Origin: Sialis fuliginosa
Taxonomy: Eukaryota; Arthropoda; Insecta; Megaloptera; Sialidae
DNA: 64,000 bases
Assembly (NCBI GenBank): GCA_961205875.1
Contig: OY540817.1
Span: forward strand, 22,603,001 to 22,667,000
Reading direction: 5' to 3'
In this document: positions 8,701 through 17,955 of the stretch, one piece after another
Numbering within the stretch: the first letter of the stretch is position 1
Layout: each line of letters begins with the position of its first letter
The notes under the pieces: generated by a model
Databases searched by the model: none
The model's input: only the letters and a program-made list of their open reading frames with translations
What the model was told of the DNA's origin: nothing
Position numbers and translations under genes: made by a program

Positions 8701-11009
8701 TCACTTTTTTCGTAACGCAGATGAAATATAAAATACTATACAATATTATTTTATTTTAATACTGTATAATTTAATTTAATTAGTAATTAAAAGTGGTTAT
8801 GTTCTTAATTAATTAATTGAGAACGAATTTATATTCGAAATATTCTAGTAGCGTCATCTGTCAACGGTTTTGTGAAACTAGATGTCGGCAATACAGGTTT
8901 CTGTATTTGAAATTTTATATTTACTTTTTTCGTAACGTAGATGAAATATAAAATACTATACAATATTATTTTATTTTAATATTGTGTTATTTAATTTTAT
9001 TAGTAATTAAAAGTGGTAATGTGATTAATTATTTAATTGAAAACGAATTTGTCGAAATATTCTAGTAGCGTCATCTGTTAACGGTTTTGTGAAACTAAAT
9101 GTCGGTAATACAGGTTTCTGTATTTGAAATTTTATATCTTCTTTTTTCGTAACGCAGATGAAATATAAAATACTATACAATATTATTTTATTTTAATACT
9201 GTATTATTTAATTCAATTAGTAATTAAAAGTGATTATGTTATTAATTAATTAATTGAGAACGAATTTATATTCGAAATATTCTAATAGCGTCATCTGTCA
9301 ACGGTTTTGTGAAACTAGATGTCGGTAATACAGGTTTCTGTATTTGAAATTTTATATTCACTTTTTTCGTAACGCAGATGAAATATAAAATACTATACAA
9401 TATTATTTTATTTTAATACTGTATAATTTAATTTAATTAGTAATTAAAAGTGGTTATGTTCTTAATTAATTAATTGAGAACGAATTTATATTCGAAATAT
9501 TCTAGTAGCGTCATCTGTCAACGGTTTTGTGAAACTAGATGTCGGTAATACAGGTTTCTGTAGTTGAAATTTTTTGAATTTGATATTGTTACGTGATTGT
9601 TACAATTTTTTTATAGTTTTCATGACATCTACGCAATATTTGAAGTTAATTGAAGATAAAAATAATTTCGCTGAATTATTACCTGTTACACCTGTTTTCA
9701 AGCACGGCAAAAATAAATTCGAAGAACCTGGATATTATGCTGACGTTATTGTACATGCAGAAAAATTGTAAGTGTGCAAAAAAAGTTATCATTTTAGTGC
9801 TCCAAATTATTTCATTGAAAATCTGTTTTATTTTAATGTCTAAGGTTACCACTCTACTAATAGATCTGATCAAAAAGTATTAAAAAAAAAAAATTATAAC
9901 AATCAAAAAATCAAAAAAAATGATTGTTAAGTATTGTTTATTTAAAACTGTAAATCTTATTTTAGTGTAACGACTTTTTGGTCATCTTTATAGCAACTGT
10001 TTAACACATCTGCTTGTATTTTATCCATAGATAAGAACACATTTAGATATTAAAACAAAATAAATTTTACTGTTTCTATACAACAATTTTTGATATTATT
10101 ATCAACAGGCGAAAACTGGCAACCGAAGACTTAAAACATTTAAGAGGAAGTCACTGGGCTTACAGCAGCCCAGACTCACTCAGCGGAAGCAAGGTTCTCC
10201 TTAATCGATTAAACCAGATTGGCGAAAATGCTTCATTCTTCGGACATGCCCTAAGTAAAACTCAAAAACGTTTTTAATTAATAAAATCAAAATTCTAACG
10301 TAATTTATTTTTAGGATCTGGATCGCATTTAGAATCATTACAAATGGTATTGCGAAGGCAAGCTGAAGCCGCTTGCATTGACGCAACTACCTTAGAATCT
10401 TATAAATCAATTTTACCAGATAACGCAAGAGATGTTGTGGTTTTGGAAAGTATTGGGCCCCTCCCTCCGTACCCTATCATTTTAAACAATCGTCTTCCAG
10501 GTGAGTACAGATTTATATATATTTATTTAGGTACTGGCACCAGTTATGGCCGCTACTGTTCTTCTCATAATAAAACAATTTTTTTTTTTTTAATAAAATT
10601 TTTTTATTTTCTTAACAAAAGTTTTTTAAAAAAAAAGTCAAATTTTCAAAAGTCGATATTTTTGGGGGGAATTTTTTTTTTCGATTTTTAAGTACCGTTA
10701 AATTTTTTTTTTAACTAGTACTAAAACATTTATAAAAATTAAAAAAATCGGTAACAACAACAAAAAAAGTTAAAAAAAGCCATTACTGGGGCAAGATGTT
10801 ATTTAAAATGAAGTATTTTTTTATTTATCTATGCAGATAATTTAAAACAAGCGATAACACGTGCTTTTTTGGACTTTCCGAGAAACGATCCAAAATTCAC
10901 TAAATTCGGTTTGATCAAATTCGCTCCAAATCACAAGGATAACTACGAAGAAATAAAAGAAATTCAAGAAGCCGTTCAATATAAGTCATTCACAGTCCCG
11001 TATTATTAA
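5445..11009 (+). CDS. PhnD-like phosphonate/phosphate-binding-fold protein, five exons, 304 aa
   Basis: Exons 5445-5703, 9617-9767, 10109-10254, 10315-10500 and 10837-11009 join in phase (915 nt including stop) across GT-AG introns. Visible motifs: residues 32-45 (LRCVTYMYPSLPME), the first strand and helix of PhnD-type proteins; DIVFMTS (85-91); LLPVTPVFKHGK (107-118); PDSLSG (158-163), the serine-rich ligand loop; SGSHLESLQMVL (187-198); ACIDATTLE (205-213); and LESIGPLPPYPII. In bacteria this fold is the solute-binding part of phosphonate/phosphite ABC transporters (PF12974 type). Here there is no secretion signal and no transporter gene nearby, so the protein is probably soluble and intracellular, with ligand unknown. 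Animal homologues are known to me only as uncharacterised proteins. The start could also be Met8. Confidence 0.85.
5838..6120 (+). repeat. dispersed repeat (GTGTCACCCCTCCC family), in PhnD-like intron 1
   Basis: Contains GGGGTGTCACCCCTCCCCCT, CAGGCCCAACCATCC, TATCGGTTCAGTGGTTCATG, GCGTGTGACAAGGATTCAG and the tail CACAAAGCTTCTCGTATCTT. The same text recurs at 43535-43640, 43922-44170 (reverse) and 48592-48765. The tail alone recurs near 15450 (reverse), 30070-30145, 47440 (reverse) and 61855-61930. It is probably the 3' part of a non-LTR retrotransposon. The class is inferred. Confidence 0.55.
6280..6755 (+). mobile_element. TA-flanked MITE, family AGGTACTGGCACCAG, copy 1 (complete)
   Basis: TIRs AGGTACTGGCACCAGT and ACTGGTGCCAGTACCT are flanked by TA on both sides, a Tc1/mariner-like target site. 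The core holds CTGTCTTACAGCGTGATTTG and CATGAGGCCAATAGGTGTCA, conserved in all copies in the window. This copy lies inside PhnD-like intron 1. There is no transposase. Confidence 0.85.
6995..7310 (+). repeat. two-copy tandem duplication, about 150 bp unit, with LINE-tail-like text
   Basis: The phrase CTACCTAACKACAGGGGTGG, then CCCGATCGTAAAAAA, TATTGARCCATTTTTCAAAT and GCATGTTTATTCCTCGCTAG occurs at 6997-7130 and again at 7149-7290. It contains ACGGCTGRACCGATTTTTAT, typical of retroelement 3' regions. Confidence 0.65.
7680..7970 (+). repeat. two-copy tandem duplication, about 145 bp unit
   Basis: TATTGTGGTGGCCACAT, then TGCATTTTAATTTTAATATT and TTTAATTCAYTTARTCC occur twice (7680-7820 and 7830-7970). 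Part of PhnD-like intron 1, followed by a C run near 8075. Confidence 0.65.
8210..9570 (+). repeat. tandem array, about 215 bp unit, six copies, with higher-order structure
   Basis: The unit contains AAATACTATACAATATTATT, AATTCAATTAGTAATTAAAA, CGTCATCTGTCAACGGTTTT and AACTAGATGTCGGTAATACA. Copies 2 and 5 share the variants GTGATTATGTTATTAATT and CTAATAGCG. Copies 3 and 6 share GTGGTTATGTTCTTAATT. This gives a roughly 660 bp three-unit higher-order repeat (8497-8917 matches 9155-9570). The array stops about 45 bp before the splice acceptor of exon 2. Confidence 0.9.
9617..9767 (+). CDS. PhnD-like gene, coding exon 2
   Basis: The acceptor is TTTTTTTATAG|TTTTCATG and the donor AAATT|GTAAGT. Together with the last base of exon 1 it encodes V87 onward: VFMTSTQYLKLIE, LLPVTPVFKHGK, EEPGYYADVIVHAEK. 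The frame is phase 1 in and phase 2 out, matching its neighbours. Confidence 0.85.
10109..10254 (+). CDS. PhnD-like gene, coding exon 3
   Basis: The acceptor is ATTATCAACAG|GCG and the donor CCTAA|GTAAAA. It encodes LRGSHWAYSSPDSLSGSKVL and NQIGENASFFGHAL. The SPDSLSG segment aligns with the Ser-rich oxyanion-binding loop of PhnD-type binding proteins. Introns 2 and 3 are short (341 and 60 bp) and show no array. Confidence 0.85.
10315..10500 (+). CDS. PhnD-like gene, coding exon 4
   Basis: The acceptor is TTATTTTTAG|GATC and the donor TTCCAG|GTGAGT. It encodes SGSHLESLQMVLRRQAEA, ACIDATTLESYKS and VVVLESIGPLPPYPIILNN. The GSH...(A/D)A..ID pattern is the most diagnostic of the PhnD family. 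His190 and Asp208 are the candidate ligand contacts. Confidence 0.88.
10529..10800 (+). mobile_element. degenerate copy of the AGGTACTGGCACCAG MITE in PhnD-like intron 4
   Basis: The left end, AGGTACTGGCACCAGTTATG, followed by GCCGCTA, is intact only 29 bp after the exon 4 donor. The inside is replaced by A/T runs. CCATTACTGGGGCAAGAT at about 10780 resembles the other subterminal region. It is probably an internally deleted copy. Confidence 0.55.
10837..11009 (+). CDS. PhnD-like gene, terminal coding exon
   Basis: The acceptor is TTATCTATGCAG|ATAA. It encodes LPDNLKQAITRAFLDFPR across the junction, then FGLIKFAPNHKDNYEEIKE and a C-terminus ending VPYY. A variant poly(A) signal, ATTAAA, lies at 11064-11069. 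Confidence 0.8.
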
Positions 11010-11094
11010 TTATTTTTTTTAATTGTGCCATTTAAATCAATTCTTTTAACTGACCATTCCTTAATTAAAATACAAAAAAATATATATCAAAACT

Positions 11095-11405
11095 TAATAT
11101 TATAAATGCGAAAGTGTGTCTGTCTATTTGTTATTTTTTCACGGTTAAACCGCTGAACCGATCTTTATGAAATTTGTCAAGGAGATAGCTTACATCCTGA
11201 GGAAGAACATAGGCTACTTTGTATTACGAAAAATATTATAATATAATATAATTAATATTATTATATAAATATTTATAATATTATAAATGCGAAAGTTTGT
11301 CCGTCTATTTGTTATTTTTTCACGGCTAAACTGCTGAACCGATCTTGATGAAATTTGGCAGGGAGATAGTTTACATCCTGGGGAAGGACATAGGCTATTT
11401 TTTTA
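11095..11405 (+). repeat. two LINE-tail-like copies (TATAAATGCGAAAGT family)
   Basis: TATTATAAATGCGAAAGTKT, TGTCTATTTGTTATTTTTTC, ACTGCTGAACCGATCTTGAT and ACATAGGCTA occur at 11098-11215 and 11278-11400. Related fragments lie at 23436-23515 (reverse) and 49530-49660. Such text is widespread in insects at retroelement 3' ends. Confidence 0.6.
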
Positions 11406-11689
11406 TCCAAAAATTGATTAGATAAATAAAAAAATTGACAAATGTATGACATTTGTACGCGCGAACTGTTTTATCGATTATCATAAAAGAAATATGTATT
11501 ACTTAACCTAAATTTCACACGAACGGTGTAATAGGTAACAAAGTAACAACTAGTTGTAAATAAATGTTTCTTATATAGATATTTAATATATTTAACTCAT
11601 CGATAAAATGTTAATTACCTTTAATAATAATATATTACTTGTTAATATTTATAACAAATATATTGCAATGTTAAAATAATGATAAAAAT

Positions 11690-11838
11690 AAAAATAAAAA
11701 CAACTTGTTTGTCTAAACGTCTAAATTTATTTAAAAAAAAAAAACCCAAGCTTTCGAATTCACACATTCATCCTCAGGCGTATAGAAAAGAAATTAAAAA
11801 TGAGACAAATGTAATACAAGTTGTTTTTATTTATATTT
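11690..11838 (-). ncRNA. hammerhead-like motif inside a small inverted-repeat element
   Basis: On the minus strand, CTGAGGAT is followed by GAAT-GTGTGA-ATTC (a 4 bp hairpin) and GAAA, matching the order of the hammerhead core (CUGANGA, stem II, GAAA). The unit is bounded by inverted copies of AATAAAAACAACTTGT (about 11692 and 11820). Penelope-like elements and retrozymes carry minimal hammerheads of this form (established knowledge). Stem I and the cleavage site could not be assigned with certainty. Confidence 0.35.
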
Positions 11839-11884
11839 AACGTCACTATTAGTATATGACTATATAGATAGGTATAAAGATCAT

Positions 11885-12249
11885 CAGTGGCGTAGTAACG
11901 GGGGGGGACGACCCCCCCCCCCCCGAAATATTCTGTTTTAAAAAAACGTATGTTTTGAGAAAAAATCAGTTCAAAATATCTTCAAAAAAATTAACACATA
12001 TGTATTTCACCCCCCCCCCCCCTCCCCGAAATATTCTGTGTTTTAAAAAAACGTATGTTTTGAAAAAAAATCAGTTCAAAATATTTTCAAAAAAATTAAC
12101 TAATATGTATTTCACCCCCTCTCCACCACGAAATATTCTGTGTTTTAAAAAAACATATGTTTTGAGAAAAAATCAGTTCAAAATACCTTCAAAAAAATTA
12201 ACTCATATGTATTTCCCCCCCTCCGAAATTTTTTCTTACTACGCCACTG
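11885..12249. mobile_element. hAT-type MITE, 365 bp, imperfect 8 bp target duplication
   Basis: The ends are CAGTGGCGTAGTAAC and GTAGTAAGAAAAA-type text mirrored as TACTACGCCACTG. Flanks AAGATCAT and AAAATCAT match at 7 of 8 bases, as expected for a hAT target duplication. The inside is three tandem units of about 90 bp (GAAATATTCTGTGTTTTAAA, ATCAGTTCAAAATA, TATGTATTTC) separated by C runs. There is no transposase. Confidence 0.8.
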
Positions 12250-12257
12250 AAAATCAT

Positions 12258-12895
12258 ATTTCAAATTTGAATCGAAAGAATTTAGAGACTGAATAAAAGC
12301 AAGAAAGCTGAACTGACGAATCAGACTGATCAATTATATTTTTTGAAATACTTTTTATTTGAGTCATATCTCGAATTGAGGTTATGTGCATTTTTTTAAA
12401 CTTTGATTTTTATATATTTTTTGTTATTTTCAATTTATTTAATAAATTAATTTGTATTCCATTTACAATATTTTTATTATGTTATATCGAAGATTATTAT
12501 ATAATATTTTTTATAACTTACGAAATAAATTTGTTTAAACCAAAAATATATTTTTTTTCAATTTTTCAGATTTATATTTTAATAGCATATTAATTGAAAA
12601 CTTTAATTTCTAAAACTTTTTTTGTTGCCAACTAACTTTTTTTTACATTTATTATTCATGAAAAAAAAAGTTAGTAGGAAGTGTAAAAAAAACTGTTTTT
12701 CATTTCCAAGTAAGAATTAAAAATAAGTCTTCAAATTTTCATATTTGGGGGGGGGGGGTCGGTCTCTTCTTGCCCCCAAGCCTGTAATTACGGCTTTGGT
12801 TTCAACAATGACGCTATGTAATAAGTACGTATATAATAATATTTATAAATAGAAGGTAAGTAATTTTCCATAGTATAATATTTAATACCTGTGTA
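12258..12895. other. AT-rich spacer
   Basis: No gene is recognised. A G run near 12750 is followed by GCCCCCAAGCCTGTAATTA, which may be a worn hAT-like end. Confidence 0.45.
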
Positions 12896-14754
12896 GATAA
12901 ACAGGTAGCAAATAATTTATGAAGAACATCTATGTAGATAAATAGATGTTAAAAATTCAGTCAGTTAAGAAATTTATACCTGTGTAGATAAACAGTTATA
13001 TTATAAATTAATAACAAGCAACAGCCATTACAGATTTCAGCATTACCAGCATGTTTGTTAAAAAGAACGAAACTTTGTATTAACATTTTTGGAATCACCA
13101 TGCTGTTATACATACGATAGCGTGCCTAACTCGACAAAAAAAAATTTTATTTGATTACATAATATGACGATACCTCCAAAAATTTTAAATGTACGTCAAA
13201 ATCTTGGTCGGAATGGCTTCTGAAAAAATAAGAATTGAAATTTTAAATTTAGTCGAAAAGGCTTCTGAAAAAATAAGAATTGAAATTTAAAATGTACATC
13301 AAAAACTTAGTCGGAATGGCTTCTGAAAAAAAATTTGAAATTTAAAATGTACATGTGGCGACATCCATCGGGAAAAGATTGAACTAACGATATTATTCGG
13401 AAGCCATTCCGAGTAAGTTAAAAATGTATGCATTTTTAAATATGGTGGAGGCGCCGTCATGTTACGTCATCAGGTTAAAAAATTTTTTGTCGAGTTAGGC
13501 ACGCTATCGTATGTATTACAGCATGCTGATTCCAAAAATGTTGACATAAAGTTCCGCTCGGACCCCCATCACCGTTTTTTATCAATTTTTCGTCGTAAAA
13601 TGGCTGTAACTTTAACACCCTTTGATGAATTTTGCAACAGATAATAAAAGTCGAATCAGAGTATCTCTTTACATACGATAACGTATCTAATTATTTGAAA
13701 ATCGAAAAAAAATATTTTTGGTCAAATTCGAAGCAAGAGGTACATCTTAGTTATTTTTCAAGTCAAAAATTTTTTGTCGAGTTAGAGACGCTATCGTATG
13801 TATTAGGGCATCCTGATTCCAAATATGCACATAAAAAGTTGCGCTCGGATCGATAACACGGTTTTTTATTAAATTTTGTCTTTGAAATTTTTGTGAAATT
13901 TTGAACCACATAATTAATTTAAAATCTGATATCATTTATATTATCAGCTAGACTTCTTACACACGATGGAATGTATAATCTTTTCGAAATCAAAAAGGGT
14001 GTATCACATTTTATACTGAACATCACACCCTTTTAGAATTTGAAAGTAATAGACACGAAATTGTATGTAAAAGGACACGCTGATATCATATATTACAATA
14101 GATTTTTAATTCATTTATTGGTTCAAAATTTCGACAAAATTTTTAAGACAAAAGTTGATAAAAAACCGTGTTATCGATCCGAGCGCAACTTTTTATGTGC
14201 ATATTTGGAATTAGGGTGCCCTAATACATACGATAGCGTCTCTAACTCGACAAAAAATTTTGGACTTGAAAAATAACTAAGATGTACCTCTTGCTTCGAA
14301 TTTGACCGAAAAATACTTTTTTCGATTTTCAAATAGTTAGATACGTTATCGTATGTAAAGGGATACTCTGATTCGACTTTTATTATCTGTTGCAAAATTC
14401 ATCAAAGGGTTCAAAAGTTACAGCCATTTTACGACGAAAAATTGATAAAAAACGGTGATAGGGGTCCGAGCGGAACTTTTTATCAACATTTTTGGAATCA
14501 GCATGCTGTTATACATACGATAGCGTGCCTAACTCGACAAAAATTTTTTTAACCTGATGACGTAACATGACGGCGCCTCCACCATATTTTTAACTTACTC
14601 GGAATGGCTTCCGAATAATATCGTTAGTTTTTTGTCGCCACATGTACATTTTAAATTTCAAATTTTTTTTCAGAAGTCTTTCCGACTAAGTTTTTGATGT
14701 ACATTTAAAATTTCAATTCTTATTTTTTCAGAAGCCATTCCGACTAAGTATTTG

Positions 14755-15135
14755 ATGTACATTTAAACATTTTGTCAGAAGCCATTTCGAGCAAGTTTTT
14801 TTATAGTTCAAGCTTTTCCCGATAGATGTCGAAACATGTACTTTTTAAATTTCAAAATTTTTTTCAGAGGCCATTCCGACTAAGTTTTTGATGTACATTT
14901 AAACATTTTTTCAGAAGCCATTTCGAGCAAGTTTTTTTATAGTTCAAGCTTTTCCCGATAGATGTCGAAACATGTACTTTTTAAATTTCAAAATTTTTTT
15001 CAGAGGCCATTCCGACTAAGTTTTTGATGTACATTTAAACATTTTTTCAGAAGCCATTTCGAGCAAGTTTTTTTATAGTTCAAGCTTTTCCCGATAGATG
15101 TCAAAATATGTACTTTTTAAATTTCAAATTTTTTT
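14755..15135. repeat. 125 bp unit repeated three times in the right arm of the foldback
   Basis: CAGAAGCCATTTCGAGCAAG, TTCAAGCTTTTCCCGATAGA, ACATGTACTTTTTAAATTTC and CCATTCCGACTAAG recur at 14770, 14895 and 15020. The left arm lacks this expansion, so it arose after the inverted duplication. Confidence 0.85.
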
Positions 15136-15167
15136 TCAGAAGCCATTCCGACTAGACTCAATTTCAT

Positions 15168-15252
15168 TTAAGAATGCAGTGGTTGCCGGGGTTTTGACGG
15201 TACGAATCGTGCATTTTACCGTCAAAAACCACGGCAATCACTGCGTTCTTAA
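15168..15252. repeat. long hairpin, about 35 bp arms
   Basis: AAGAATGCAGTGGTTGCCGG with TTTTGACGGTA pairs with TACCGTCAAAA and CACGGCAATCACTGCGTTCT. The loop is about 14 nt and there are about four mismatches. It lies near the right end of the foldback element. Confidence 0.8.
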
Positions 15253-15534
15253 AATAAATATAAGTATACATTTTTCTGTTAAAAATTTACTGAATTATGA
15301 ATATTTTATTAAATCTATTTATCTACATAGATGTTCTAAATTAATTCTGTATTACCTGTTTATCTACACAGGTGTAAAGTATTGTATTTAGTATATGAGA
15401 TTTTATTTTATTATATACCTGTTTATCTACACAGGTATACTAGGAAGATACGGGAAGCTTTGTGATCGTTTTAAAATGAGACAAAAAAATTATTCTCCGA
15501 TTTCAAAATTTTAAATTGATCTAAAAACAATTTT

Positions 15535-16290
15535 TTTTTATCTTTTCGGCGCTGTAACTCGTAAACTATTGGTCGTACAAAAAGACGCTCTGGGTAGAAA
15601 TTGTAGAGAATTTAATTCTCTACAAGTTTGTCATTTAACATTTTAAAGTAAAATTAATATTTTACGAGATATTTTGGAAAAACTACTTTTTGAAAACTTT
15701 TTAGCGCTGTAACTCGTAAACTATTGGTCGTACAGAACGACGCCTATGAAAGAAATTGTAGAGAATTTAATTCTCTACAAGATTGCCATTGAACATTTTA
15801 ATGTAAAATCAATATTTTACGAGATAAGTTGCAAAAACTATTTTTTTAAAACTTTTCGGCGCTGTAACTCGTAAACTATTGGTCGTACAGAACGACGCCA
15901 ATGGAAGAAATTGTAGAGAATTCAATTCTCTACAAGATTGTCATTTAACATTTTAATATAAAATAAATATTTTACGAGATAAGTTGCAAAAACTATTTTT
16001 TAAAACTTTTCGGCGCTGTAACTCGTAAACTATCGGTCGTACAGAACGACGCCTAGGGAAGAAATTATAGAGAATTTAATTCTCTACAAGATTGTCATTT
16101 AAAATTTTAACATAAAATCAATATTTTACGAGATAAGTTGCAAAAACTATTTATTTAAACTTTTCGGCGCTGTAACTCGTAAACTATTGGTCGTACAGAA
16201 CGACGCCAATGGAAGAAATTGTAGAGAATTCAATTCTACAAGATTTTAATGTAAAATCAATATTTTACGAGATATGTAGCAAAAACTATT
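15535..16290 (+). repeat. 155 bp satellite, array A, five units
   Basis: The unit contains CGGCGCTGTAACTCGTAAAC, TATTGGTCGTACAGAACGAC, a near-perfect palindrome TGTAGAGAATT-T-AATTCTCTACA, ACATTTTAATGTAAAATC and AATATTTTACGAGATA. Unit starts are near 15548, 15703, 15858, 16012 and 16166 (spacing 154-155 bp). The same satellite recurs at 16960-17450, 19168-19490 and 20940-21625. Confidence 0.92.
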
Positions 16291-16815
16291 TAAAAAAAGC
16301 ATAAAAATAAAATAAAAACAAATTGAATGTTAACGTTTATTATAAAAACATTGTATATATTTTATATCATAATAATAATAGATATTTTATACTGACAATA
16401 ACTGATGTACAATGACTAAAATATAACTCTCTCGTTCGATTTTCAAATAATTAAACATACAATATCGAATTTCGAATTTTTCGTTTACAAGAAACACAGA
16501 TAATAATGAATATAATATAATTATTGTAATAATATTAATAATAATAATAAAAAAAATACGAATTTAAATATCTCACTAAACGTCTTACAACAAAACATAA
16601 AACGATAAATGTTTGTACATATATCACATTAGCATGACCACTTTCGATTCTTGTAAATCAAACGCTTACAAAATCTAGATTACCCGATATGCAAAAGTGA
16701 ACCCTGATTATTCTTGAACTTGTTTTGGCAAATATTCAAAATTCTGTTTACTTTTGTTAATCTTAAATACACATTTTTTTTATACACCTTATTCTATTTA
16801 TAAGCATTTTATATA
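16291..16815. other. AT-rich spacer downstream of satellite A
   Basis: No gene or element is recognised between satellite A and the TIR element at 16816. Confidence 0.4.
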
Positions 16816-17673
16816 CAGGGTGTGCCATTTCAAGTGTTACAGATTATTATCTCATATTTTGATAAATGAGGGGGTAATAGAATTGTTATTTTAACGTGAT
16901 CTTCAAGGTTATTTGAAGGTCAACAAATTTTTTTAAATAGTAATCTTTAGTAATCTTTTTCTACGTGAAAAACTATTTTTTAAAAACTTTTCGGCGCTGT
17001 AACTCGTAAAATTTTGGTCGTACAGAACGACGCCTATGAGAGAAATTGTAGAGAATTCAATTCTCTACAAGATTGTCATTTAACATTTTAATGTAAAATC
17101 AATATTTTACGAGTTATATTGGAAAAACTATTTTTTTAAAACTTTTCGGCGCTGTAACTCGTAAACTATTGGCCGTAGAGAAAGACGCCTATGAGAGAAA
17201 TTGTAGAGAATTTAATTCTCTACAAGATTGTCGTTCAACATTTTAATGTAAAATCAATATTTTACGAGATATATTGGAAAAACTATTTTTTTATAACTTT
17301 TCGGCGCTGTAACTCGTAAACTATTGGTCGTAAAAAACGACGCCTATGAAATAAATTGTAGAGAATTTAATTCTCTACAAGATTGTCTTTTAACATTTTA
17401 ACGTAAAATCAATATTTTACGAGATATATTGGAAAAACTATTTTTTTGTTAGATATCTCGTAAAGTTTACGTTGTTCAAAAAAAAGTTTTCGATGAAAGA
17501 ATCGTGTTTTTTCACGTAGAATAAGATTACTAAATAAAAACCACAGGTTCCTATTGAAAAAAAATGTCGACCTTCAAATAACCTCGAAGTTCACGTTAAA
17601 ATAACAAATAATCGATTACCCCCGCGACAATTCCGAGATAATAATCTGGCAACACTTCAAACGCCGTACCCTG
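16816..17673. mobile_element. TIR element (CAGGGTG ends, TA flanks) carrying three units of the 155 bp satellite
   Basis: TA|CAGGGTGTGCC on the left and GGCGTACCCTG|TA on the right. The arms of roughly 160 bp are inverted copies: AGTGTTACAGATTATTATCT faces AGATAATAATCTGGCAACAC type text; ATTTTAACGTGATCTTCAAG faces CTTCAAATAACC...GTTAAAAT; both arms end in the CTACGTGAAAA motif. The interior, 16980-17450, is satellite array B. There is no transposase. Terminal text and TA duplication suggest a Tc1/mariner-like MITE. Confidence 0.85.
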
Positions 17674-17891
17674 TACGTATTTCATTATTTTTAAAACAAA
17701 ATAAACTGCTAAATTATCAGAACTCTAACATATTACATTTATATTTTATGGCAATTTAGATTGAATTTTTACTTTCGAGCGTTTAATCGCACACCAATTA
17801 GGTAAGAGAGACCACGATACCTAAAACAAACGATTAAAGACCCGATAGCAACGACAACACGAACGACACTTTTGGTTTCACTCTCGCACCC

Positions 17892-17955
17892 GCCTCGGGT
17901 CGCACAAAGCAAAACTAATCACAATCAGTTGTTTTAAAACCATTACTACGTCAAT
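17892..17955 (+). repeat. inverted copy of the sestrin 3' flank
   Basis: CCTCGGGTCGCACAAAGCAA and AACTAATCACAATCAGTT match the reverse complement of 18560-18510 with only a few transitions over about 36 bp, and more weakly up to 18495. The source lies just past the sestrin stop codon. The duplication does not extend into the coding exon. Confidence 0.75.

Larger units (their letters stand above)
12896..15437. mobile_element. 2.5 kb foldback (giant inverted repeat) element
   Basis: The two halves are inverted copies around a centre near 14013 (AAAAAGGGTGTATCAC facing GAACATCACACCCTTTT). Matching blocks include CATACGATAGCGTGCCTAAC at 13110 and 14513 versus its reverse at 13490, and the block 13440-13930 mirrored at 14090-14590. 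The ends carry ACCTGTGTAGATAAACAGGT, itself nearly palindromic, several times on each side. The right arm is longer because of a 125 bp tandem triplication at 14770-15130. All open frames occur as mirrored pairs, so no gene is supported. Confidence 0.9.

Noticed and set aside
11955-12296. 113-codon frame with repeated KKTYVLKKNQFKI
   Set aside because: Translation of the three tandem units inside the hAT MITE. Poly-Pro segments come from the C runs.
13459-14395. Several open frames of 60-80 codons in the foldback
   Set aside because: Each has a mirror-image twin in the other arm, with the same peptide (e.g. VESEY..TYDNVSNYLKIEK), so they reflect the inverted repeat rather than two genes.
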